From the NCBI RefSeq assembly GCF_921293095.1, contig NC_060254.1:6634001-6698000 (forward strand): DNA of 64,000 nt. The letters run 5' to 3'. The position numbers and the translations under genes are program-made. The DNA is from Ischnura elegans (taxonomy: Eukaryota; Arthropoda; Insecta; Odonata; Coenagrionidae). Below the pieces are notes generated by a model, which made no database searches, was not told the DNA's origin, and saw only the letters and a list, made by a program, of their open reading frames with translations. Positions 35,121 to 46,200 of the stretch are shown in pieces; the first letter of the stretch is position 1; the number at the start of each line of letters is the position of its first letter.

Positions 35121-37090
35121 CAGTAGAAGCCCAGTTTAACGAGTGCTCATAATCCCTTGGAAATTACTCACTGAACCAGAGCGCTCGTTGTATCCAAAGG
35201 TGTTGAATAAACCCATCAGTCTCATAATTGTTCGTATTTACAGTTTTTCTTTTGTTACTGTGGTATTTATTAAAGTTAAACGGGTAAAGAGTCATTATCA
35301 GGCACAATCTAGTTGAGCACCAATATATTTAAAGAAGGGAATGGGGGATTTTCAATTTTATAGAATATTAATTCCCCCAGTTTCGGTGATTTTATTCCAT
35401 TCTTATATTTTTTGATCGCCAAAGAAAGCTGTAAAAACGGCATAATTAGTCTGAATCAATATGTTTGGTAAGTGGTGGAAGTTTTGCGAATACATCATGT
35501 CGACAATATCAGTTTTGTCGAGTTTTCAAGGTTTAACCAGTACGTCAGTTGGTTGGGAAAATTGGCCGAAAGGTTCACCGAAATACAGCATGATTTGGTG
35601 GTCAAATGTAGTCTTTAACAATGCACCATTTATGGGCAGTCCTGCAGACCTTTGTTGATAAAACCACTTGAATAGTGCAGATTCCATTCGTGGACATTCC
35701 CCTTGCCGCAAATATTTTTGGCTGGTAATTGTCACTAGTTTGGTTTCTGCTGCGCAAATTTTAATTTTTGTTCTATCATAATCTGAACAACATAATTGAC
35801 AAGACACCAAACCACCTTCTGATGTCAGTCTTTAAAGTCCTGCTACTTTCTCACTTGTCAATAATTTTAATTTTGGTTTTAAGGTCCAAAGATTTTCGTT
35901 TCCAGGACATGATGCACTCGCACAAACCACCTGACACTACTAGGCCCCTGAGACTGAGTACACTCCGCCCCATCAAGCGAGTAAACTCTGCCCCTTACCC
36001 CCACCCCAACTCTCCGTTGCCATGTGATTGGGTGCATCCCGTTGACTCAGGATCCAAGGCCCCACCAGCCTTGAATGGTGCTCAAAGGACTGGGTGCATT
36101 GAGTTCATCCCTCGGAATGGGTTAGCGACGATGCATGTGCTGCATAGCAAAATTTGGAGCGGAATATTATTTTTGACATAAGAGTCAGCATATAGGAGCT
36201 TTTAATCATTGCCAAGAGATTCAACGGATCTGGTGTTGGAAATGGTAATTTTTAAATTGGGCTCGCATAGTACATAGCCCTTGAGGGTAACCCAAATATA
36301 AGTTAAGCCATTCGTTTAAACAAATTTAAGGGATTGCGCGGAAGTGTGTCATAGTTTTCCTGATATGATGTTAAATTTTGAATCATGCAGAATTTTATAG
36401 AGGATGAAGAAGAGGTAATGAAGATTCACTATGAAAGGTTGCTAATGCATAAATGAAATATCGAAATGTACATCGCCGGATAGCATGCAACAGCAGGTGA
36501 CGTTGCTCTAGCTTTCCATAAGTCGAAAGTCAAAGTAAGGATCTAACTAAGTCATTGTTGCCCTTTCCTCTTCCATACCTAACATGGGAAAAGATGGGGT
36601 GGTTTCACTATAATCTAAGTTCCCATGCGTAAGATGTAGTCTGTTAGCGACAAAGCCAGCCATAGAAGATGAAGGGGAACTAACTCCCTCTCTCGCTGTC
36701 ATCTTTTTCCCTTTCCCCTTCCACTGATAGCTGGTCGTTACTAAAGAAGAATGTAAGATGGGAGTGTACGGAGTGTACTCAATGCCGTAAATCCCAAAAA
36801 TGCTTGGACATAACTGGCTTTAGGTGTAGTAGATCTGACACACATCTTGCATTTTTAGTTTAATAAACAGATAATACAAAACATAATAGTTAATGCTTGC
36901 TCAGCGGTGCATCGCCCCCAAGAAATATCTGTCGTAATACCGAGCGTACACTGTGAAAGGGAATTTTTGACCTCGCTGCATCCAATTTATTTTGCATGTA
37001 AAACATAGGCCGTTTGGCGGTACAAAGACTATCACTCGCTAAAATGCGATTCTCGTAAAATGCCGTACTAGCTAAACCAGGCTTCCACTG
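35121..37090. mobile_element. pogo/Tigger-like element F
   Basis: The left end CAGTAGAAGCCCAGTTTAAC follows TA. The right end AGCTAAACCAGGCTTCCACTG precedes TA. The 1.97-kb element holds a minus-strand transposase remnant at 35.5-35.8 kb. Confidence 0.7.
35526..35810 (-). pseudogene. Tigger transposase remnant (CENP-B-type DNA-binding region)
   Basis: A 94-codon frame contains ESALFKWFYQQRSAGLPING, the signature of the second helix-turn-helix of CENP-B/Tigger proteins, which binds the element's inverted repeats. It ends at a stop before any DDE catalytic domain. It lies inside element F, whose ends are of pogo type, which supports the call. Confidence 0.6.
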
Positions 37091-37879
37091 TATGTAGTCC
37101 AGTCATGGTCTTCCTTGAAAATTTTGCTCCTCAATCTGGCATTCAATGATTCTTCATACTGGTGCATGATGTTGAAGAATGGGGCCCAAAAAATGGCTCT
37201 TCTCTTTGTAATTTTCTTCAGGATATTTCTACCCTCCTAAGCACTTCTCTTTTTCTAGCTCTTTCTTTTTCTTCTCTTTTCTCTAGCTCGTTTTTAGTAA
37301 CCCTTTCCATACGACTTACTTCTGCATTCTTCATACAAACCATCCTTCAAAGCCTCAATTCCCTTTGTTTATACTTTTCCTGATGTCCATGTTCCACTCC
37401 ATTGGTAGGACTTAATAATTGTATTCTTATTTCTAGTGTTACCGAGTGTTAGCAAATATTTTCTTATTAAAGGCATTTTTGGCTTGTGCTAATCTGCTTC
37501 AATTATGTAATTCCGTAAACATTTAAATTCATCAATTTCTTGTATTATCTCTTTCCCCATTGTTTTCCTTGTTCTATTTAGTCGAATTCAAGAGCATACT
37601 AGAATATTTTTTGTTTGCTGCGACTGCAAGGTTTTTCATTTCTGACCTATAAATCTCCCCTACAGTCTATGGACTCTTCTAACTGTTGTGGAACAGCCCT
37701 TGCCAGCTCGAGATTTTTAAAATTGGTGGAATAAGGTCAAAAACGCAAATTACTGCTTTGCGCCATTTGCATCTATGTATTCCAGGAGGATATTTGATTT
37801 GATTGTTGAGAGCAACGATTGTTGATCAGTTTGTAATATTGTTGATTGAGAATAAACATCAATGTTAACAATGCCTTTC

Positions 37880-38760
37880 ACACTTCGATTAATGTTCTGA
37901 CTCTAAAAGATAATCTCCTGAATCTAATTAACCATGAAGTTATCGCCAGCATTAGAGCCAATTTTCTTATTACTGCCCGAAAACTCCTTTCTATCATTTA
38001 TCCAGATACATCAGCTGCAAATGACCAACAGCAACTCATTACAATAATATACATAGGTGCAGTCCCCTATGAAAAAATTGTATAAACCTGTATAAAATTT
38101 GTATACATTCTTATACGTTGTCATGACAATTGTATAAGAATGTATACAAATTTTGTACAGGTTTATATAATTTTTTCATAGGGGTGGCACCGACTCCATG
38201 GAGCCTGGGGGGGCCAGAGCCCCTTCAAATTCGTTATGGGTGTGAGGAAAAAACGTGTCCGGCATGTCGATTTTCCCCGGAGTGTCCAGATATCAAGATT
38301 CGAGTTATCAGGGTTCCAATGTTGATCTTATGACTATTCTAAAATGCTTAAAAAACTTAAAACTCACTAGTTATAAAATTTCTCGAGGCAAGATCCCCGG
38401 TTTTGGCCCCCTCAATATGTTTTGTAAGTTGGCATCCCTGCATAGATACCATACCTAAATATTAAACATAAACATGTGGCAGTCACCACAACAACTACAA
38501 TTGTCAAAATATTGGCTGTTATCTAAATTTATATATTTCAACGGAAATTGCTAGAATCGGAGCCTATAAGTAGAGCAGGGGCTGTTTTGTTATCTCACAA
38601 CAGTGCATTCTCTCGTGCATTTTTGCAATTCACTGCTCTACACAACGATATTTGGCTGCGCCTTCGAACATTTGCAAAATGCTGGCGATAACTTCATGGT
38701 TTATTAGAGCCAGGAGATTATCTTTTAGAGTCAGACCATTAATCTAGAGTCTGACCATTA
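37880..38760. repeat. Fold-back repeat with ~70-bp arms
   Basis: CTGACTCTAAAAGATAATCT near 37,900 and AGATTATCTTTTAGAGTCAG near 38,720 are reverse complements. So are GAAGTTATCGCCAGCATT and AATGCTGGCGATAACTTC. An internal 136-bp hairpin at 38,056-38,191 is described separately. Confidence 0.6.
38056..38191. repeat. Long hairpin, ~55-bp arms
   Basis: CCCCTATGAAAAAATTGTAT (from 38,064) is the imperfect reverse complement of ATATAATTTTTTCATAGGGG (to 38,184). Inner parts pair around TGTATACATTCTTATAC and GTATAAGAATGTATACA. The loop is about 16 nt. It looks like a small fold-back MITE. Confidence 0.75.
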
Positions 38761-40240
38761 ATTATAGCTTGTGTGATTATGTGATAAATAAAATGGATCA
38801 ATGGAGTGAGTGAGTAAATTTATAAGGGAGGATAGACGATATATGTAAAGGTGAAGATTCATTGGCGAGAGATATCCTGGGCCAATGGAGTAGGGAATGC
38901 TTGCAGGTGGTTCGAATATCAGTATTTCAAAGTGTAAAGAGAATGCAGGTCAGGGCAGCCAGTAGGAGAGTTCAGGGTTTTGTGAAATAACTTCAAATCA
39001 ATGTAGAGTCAAAGATTTTGTAGGTTAGATAAGGAGAGAAAAGAAAGCTCAGCATCAAAGGACTCACTGTGTTCAAAGTGTTACTGTTTTTCTGTAGAAG
39101 TTAGGGATGCAATCAAGGTATTTTAGATGCGAATAGTTAAGAGTCAAATTGCTGTGGACCAAATTTTCGAGCAAGATAAGACAAAGGAAGGGACAGTAAT
39201 TGAGAAGCAGGGATGAAATACAATTGAATATGTATTCTATTTCTGTGAAGTAGTGAAGGCCTAATAGGGACATGGCTTTATTTTTTGCAGTCTGAATACA
39301 AGTTGGGGGGGGGGGGGGGGGAGCCTTGTTCATCTCACACGTCAAGGATTTAATGTGAGATCGTAAGGGCTCTAAAAGCCTCCCTCCCTACTACATACTT
39401 GAGTCTGATCTGCTAGTGTATTCAGTGGTGGGTTTAAAATATGATTGTCACTGAAGTTAGGTTTATCTTTGTATTTTTTATGCCTGAGGCCATCTGGAAC
39501 TAGTGGGAATGTGTTATCTTGACGGAGAGTGGAAGGGGCGTGTCCTTGTTTTTTTGCTGCATATCTGCTTGGCCTTAGCATATCTCAAAGAGTTCATCCA
39601 TTGTATGCACTTACCAATGATGCTATCCTTGCGCACTCCAATGCAAATTGTGTTATTGTTGATTTGGTGCTCTGTGGCTGTTGGAGAGCCAGGTGATTTC
39701 ATTTTGTGAATCCAACTGTTCAATTTTATAGCCCTTTTCACAATATAAGTAATTTTGATGCACTAATTAATGGATTTTATACTATCTTGGTGGATGTAAT
39801 TAATTTTTCAAATGTAGAATAACCCAGTGTTAGTGCTTATTATCTCTCTGAATAGTTGTATTTGAAGCGTTGGAAAGCGGAGAGGCACTTTGGTATTTCT
39901 CTTCTCAGAGCATTAGTGTTTATGTTGCAACCAAGTTATTTGTGTTTGTGTAAAATCACACGACAAGCTGAACGAGGCTTAATTTGATCTCTGAATTTGT
40001 GGAATTGTTTCCAGAGGAGGGAAGAGAAGAGGGAATATTTTTTGGCATTCTTTTCTTCACTTGCATGTTGAGCAATAGGGTTTCATTTCTGATTCTGTTT
40101 TCATTGAAAAAATTTCATTTGTCATGTTAGTTTGGTGGTTATTAGTTTGAGAGTCTTTGTAGATGCTCAGTAGTGAAGTGGCTCATTGCCTCCAATGTAT
40201 TCATTGTAACCGGAAGTGCTTATTGTTTTCATATTTATAG

Positions 40241-43200
40241 GCAAATGCAGGGAAGGAGTTGCCAAAGACATAACTGCTCACCACTTGCTGATGCAAGATG
40301 TTTTCTGTTCGTATGACAAAGATGTTCGTCCCAGCATCAAGCATTCAGATAATGTCACGGCCACCATTAAACTTTTCGTCAAATTTTTTTCCTTTGTAAG
40401 TATCTTCTTTTTCTTTGGTTATCTTATGTATTTTAAGTCAAGATGGCGTGGTATATCTCCTTTGCAGTCGGTTTCGGTTCAGTTCATGGATCATGGCATA
40501 TGTTCCTATCCCTTTCTTTCCTTACCTCTGAATTTATTTGTATAAATATATGACCAATATCACTTTTGTATATGTTTAGTTTATTTTCTGTTTTTAAGTT
40601 CATTTGTTGTTTGTTTTGTTTATTTGTGAGCATGTTTATTTTTATTTTTATTTCTTTTATTTCTTTGTTTGAGACGATGCTATGGTGATAAAAGAAAAAC
40701 AATGAATTGTTAAGGAGAGAGCCATCTTGAAGTGGATGAAAAATAGGTTTGAGAATAAAACAGTGTCAAGGGATATTTACATTGAATTTAATCGCTGTGA
40801 TACGTTAATATATATATATAACATAAAAATACCCCAGGTCGGGTCAAATCACAGTACACAAAAAAAGATAAAAAACACTCGCAGTAAGTACTAAAGTTTT
40901 GGTGGCGTATTACCACCTTCCTCAGAGTTAGGTAGGAGACTAGGTAAAGGATGAAAGATAGCTGTGGGAAGGGGAAATAGTGGGGAGGGAGGGTCCAAAG
41001 GGGGAGGGGAAGAGTATGCTGTGAGGCAATTAACACATTCCGTGCTGACCGTTTTTTGAAGAAAATGCCCTGTGGCTGACTTTTTGGCAAAAAATTGTAT
41101 TTTTTTATTATTATTTTAACGACGTGATCTTATGATTTGTGATGCCTGCTACATGTTTTCGCACTTTTTTTTAAAAAATAACCCTTCATTTGTTGAAAAT
41201 TTGAAATTTAAATTTTCCAAGTATCCTGTCAAACTTTTGATACCTTCCCGCAACACACCTACATGTTTCCCACATTTCTTTGCTCTTTGTCAGTACTGTA
41301 GCGAAAACCCGTCCAGACTAAATCACTTTCTGGAAAAAACTAATGGAAATAGTAATGCAGCAAATATTATTTTTATAATCTGGAAATGATACATTCAAAT
41401 ACGATTTTAAATGTTTTATTGCTCAAAAGAAAATATTGCGAGTATTACCAATATTTCCAGCAAAAGTGTTGCTCCCTATTGTGGAAAAATTATTTTGAAT
41501 GATATGATATCCTTTGGATAAGAATTTATAATGATAAACATTGGTTTATAAATGAAGGGAAAATTTGTATAAACGAAGAATTGTTGCAACGAAACATATT
41601 GTTTTACAAATAAAAAATTGACCAGCATTTTTAGAATAATTTTTCAGTTACTAAATACTTCGCTTAAAATAATATCTTTTTAAATAAATATTGAAATAGA
41701 AAATATAAAAGGTAAATATTAAAAAATAATTTTTTTCTGCTGGGTAAATAATTTTCTGCATCACAAATTCTTGTGATACTTCTGGAAACAGTCAAGACAC
41801 AATCGAGGATCAGATAGGCAGGGCTATAATATGATGTATCCTGGTTGACATTCTTCTTGAAGCACTGCCTACATCTCTTCTGTTTTCGTCTTTTCTGTCT
41901 ATCGTGTTTTTCATATAATCGGGTAAATGTCCTAATAAGCCCTTGGTTTTGGTTGAGGCAGGCTAGGATGACTATCTCCTCAAAGGGATCGAAGGTACAG
42001 ATATTGTCATAAGAGATTCTATGACTGGAATTAGAAAGTCGATGAGAGGAATTTTTCAAAAATTTTCTTTGAATAAAAATTATGCTTCAGCAACAGTGAT
42101 TTCAGTTGGTGAATTCCCAATTTTTAGTACCATTTGATGGATTTCCTTTCAATGGGAAAGTCAGACATCATTTGATCCCAATGATCGAGGCCACAATTGT
42201 AATTGCTGTATTCAACCACTGCATGTGTCTTTCTCGGCGTGCACCCTCGTTTTTTCGTAGATTCGTTCATTTTTTGCACTGAATTCAGCGATGATCATCC
42301 GCACTTCCCTCTTATCCGTCCACCTTAGGATACCGATTTTATACTCATGAAAGGCCTCCACCACCGCACCTTTCTTTAATTCGCAGCAGAGCACCAAAAG
42401 AGGAATAACTTTCTTGCCTCTCCTCAGTGTCCCCGTCAAGTTAGGTTTCCCATTTGGATGGAGTCTAGAACTGGCTACACTGTTATAAAAGTTATCAATA
42501 TAAAAGGATTAGCCTCAGTCTAAATGATCCTCCATCGTTTCTTTACCATCTTCTCTGAATGCCCTTTTCCAGACACTTCTGAGTTGGAGGACCTGCAGTG
42601 CCAAACCCTTTGCTTCCGTCAACATATATAACTTTATTGCGTACCTGTAGCGCTTTCCCCTCACATATTCACTATATCCCAGCCTAGCTCTCCAAGGAAC
42701 CATAGACTCTTCCAAACTTAGGTCACGTGAGCGTGTCACTACTTTTTCCATTGATTCCTTGAATGCGTCTATATGGGGCTAATTTTGAATAATCAGTGGG
42801 CCAGAGGAGGGTTAGAGTCAGAGAACGTAGATAGGTTCTTGTTGATTTGAAGGGCTTGGAGAATCGACATGAATTGATCAAGCGACTTCTCTCTCCTGAA
42901 GCAATGCAAGTCAATTAAAGATCAAGCTTTTCAATTATTGGAGATACGGGAGATTTGGATAATTCTAGCACGAAAAATAAGGCCAAAAAGTGGGGAAATT
43001 CTTCTATGGTTAAATATTTCCATCTAGTAAATTTCCTTCAGGACACGCATTGCCCATTTTATATCCTCGGATGTATATATCCTCGGGCCGGATCAGTTTC
43101 TCCGAGTTCGGCGGCATGTAACTGGGTTAGTAGAAATTGTTCTCTTAGGCTTTTTTTTTGTTGGGGAGGATGCCAAATAGAATGTTTGTAAGTATTTCGG

Positions 43201-46200
43201 ATATTATGGAAAAAATCAAGTAATGAGTCTCTAATTCAAATGCTAGTGAACATAAGGATGGGGAAGTCTAGCTATTGTGCATGAAATGTAAATAGTAAAA
43301 ATAAATTGCTATGTGGAACCTGGACTTTACTGAAGTTATTGTAAAATTTATGCAAATATACTTATATTTCATGCATAGCAGCAAATAAACATACTTAGGG
43401 ATAACAACAAATTTTACCATGATGAAATTATAGCAAATAAAATTCACTCGCAAACTTTAAAAGTATAAGAACGGAAGCATTTATGAATATCGTAAGGATA
43501 AAAATACACATACCTGGAGTATGTCCGAAATTAGGCTACCAGCTAAGCAATTTACCCCGATAGCATTTATTGAAGTTAAAAATTAAAATAACAACAAGGG
43601 AAAAATATTTGTATTCCTTCTTGTAAAAACCAATTAAATAAACACAATCTAATCATTGCGTTAGAAGTCATAAAGAAAGATAAAATACCTTGTAATAAAG
43701 TAATTACATATCCTCGTCAAATGCAAAAGTATCTTGTTATTATTTCGCTTTGAATATTTGTAAAAGTTTTTTTTTAAGGTATAATAACAATTGTGAGAAT
43801 ATATAACTGTTTTCTGCATTATAAAATGAAAGTAATAAAAAATACATTGTAAAAAGCCACTCCCAAAGACGTCCTTGCAGAGAAAAACCGGGTGAAATAG
43901 AAAAACACAGAAAAAATAAAAAAAAAAATTTTTTTCGGAGCTTTCCACACGGCAAACAGGCGAAGAGTGGTGACTGACCCCCTCCCATCGCCGGCCTTGG
44001 TGGCGCCGGGGTAAAGTCCTCGACTGCCAACCTAGAGGTCGCGGGTTCGAATCCCGCCTGGGTGGCTTGACTACCATCCAGGGCATGGATGTTTGTGAAT
44101 GTCTAACAAGTTAATTGTAAGAGAGGACAACTCTGTCCTAAATTCGCTTGTATAATAAAGACAAATTATTATTATTATTACCCTAACAGCGGTGGCTGGC
44201 GCTCAGGGCGGAACATAACGCAAAACGGAATCATGACGTAGCGTCTTACGTCATCAGTCACTGCGTAGTGGCTGCCATGACGTAACGCTACGTCATCAGC
44301 ACGGAACGTGTTAAGGGATTATCGGTTGATATTTAAGCCAGGAGGAAGAAATGCTTTAAATAGCCAAATGTATGTTAATTCTGCGAAAAATCCACAGAGA
44401 AAAAATCATTTGCCTTGACCGGGATACGAACCCGGATCCCTCGATTTCTGGCCGAGTGCTTTAGCCAGTTAAGCTACCGAGGCGTCATTCATCCCTGTGG
44501 AAATTTGTGGACTATACCGGACAAGGTGGTATGGACTGCTGAGCATATTATGTGACGAGCAGTCCAAATCGTGCGCACGGCGCCACAGCCGGAGATCGAT
44601 GGAATTAAGTTTGAGCGCGTGGTCTATGGGGGGACGGGAGGCCAAAACTGATACATTGTAACAATCACCCCTACCCCTAGCACCGACTTCCTCTTAGGCC
44701 TAGCTAATATCGTCCTAACGCGCAATTCGTTCTCATTTAACAATAAGCATTATCTACAAATCAAAGGTTGCTCAATGGGTAGTAGATTCAGTCCCTCCTA
44801 CGCAAACCTCTACCTAGGCCACTTTGAACAAATTTTCCTTTCCCAATATCCATTGAAACCCCTCCTTTGGCTCAGATTTATTGATGACATATTCCTCCTA
44901 TGGCCACATGGTAATGATTCCCTCAACAATTTTATTGCTACCCTCAATTCCTCATCCTCTCTTTCTTTCACCTCAACCATTTCTAATTCCCAGATTACCT
45001 TCCTTGATGTCAATATCTCTCTTGTCAACAACAAATTTCTCACCTCTGTCCATGTAAAACCCACGAATAAGCAGCAGTACCTTCATTTTAGCAGTTGTCA
45101 TCCTTCCCACACTAAACGCTCCCTTCCCTATTCCCTTTCCATTCGAGGCCACCATATTTGTAATAATCCTGATGCCCTGAATAATTTTCTTCACAGCCTT
45201 CACCTTTCCCTCCTCCAGAGAGGCTACCCAGAGTCCCTCCTGTATAAAAAAATTCTCAAACACAGGTGCCCCCCAGAACCTTGCAATAGAAACAAACCAC
45301 GTGACCTTACCCTCTGTACCACTTACTTCCCTGGAATACAATCCCTGCAATCTATCCTTAAAGACCTCTTCCCTATTCTAAAAAAGAATAAGTCGACAGC
45401 CTATCTTTTTGCCAAACCTCCTACTATCACATTCATACGACCTGCAAACCTTTCAGATTTATTCCACTCAACGAACCCCTTACATAAGTCACCCACTACT
45501 CCCAATAGTACACCTACGCGCTGCGGTCGTCCTAGATGCAAGACCTACCCAATTTTTACCCCTCCTTGTATCCCTAGTCATCTCATCTCCTGTCTATCAC
45601 CACCCCCTGCGGCCTCCTGTACTTCCAAGAATGTAGTTTATCTCATTCAATGTCAATACTGTCCCTCCTTTTATATAGGCTAATCCTCAACTCCCCTTAA
45701 CCTAAGGATCAATAACCATAGGGCATCATGCACTTCCTCTCACTCTGCGTCCCTCCCGGTGGCGAAACATGCGGCCACTCTTCTTCTTCTTCTTCTTCCT
45801 TCCAGGATTAGGCTACTAAGCCTGTTCTGCGGCCACTCATCGGCGTCAATTCAATGATTGTTAAAATGTATAAGTTTTGGCCTCCCTTCCCCCCACAGAC
45901 CACCCACTCAAACTTAATTCCATCGAATTAACATACATTTGGCTATTTAAAGCATTTCTTCCTCCTGGCTTAAATATCAACCGATAATCCCTTAATTGCC
46001 TCAGCGCACTCTTTCCCCCCCTTTGGACCCTACCTCCCCACTATTTCCTCTTCCCTCAATATATATATACACACACACACACTTCGATATATATATATTG
46101 TAACCCCACCGCGCGGGGCACATTCGGGGAAGGGGAGATTGGAGGGCAAAAGGGGAGGGCAGAGGTGTAGCGGGAATATTCCGTGCACCTGGGGCGAGGG

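Larger units (their letters stand above)
41030..44314 (-). mobile_element. Decayed autonomous-type piggyBac inserted at TTAA in a PLE
   Basis: The ends read TTAACACATTCCGTGCTGA (from 41,030) and TCAGCACGGAACGTGTTAA (to 44,314), i.e. TIRs with a TTAA duplication, the target site specific to piggyBac. The flanks GAGGCAA|TTAA and TTAA|GGGATTATC are continuous in the uninterrupted PLE copy at 45,975-46,005. The transposase remnant lies on the minus strand at 42.9-41.75 kb, and a SINE is inserted near the right end. Confidence 0.85.

Noticed and set aside
44400-44485. Cloverleaf-like tRNA (minus strand)
   Set aside because: The anticodon loop has C at position 33 and the acceptor stem a mismatch. 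The tRNA-unrelated 3' flank recurs at 6.8 kb, so it is a SINE head.
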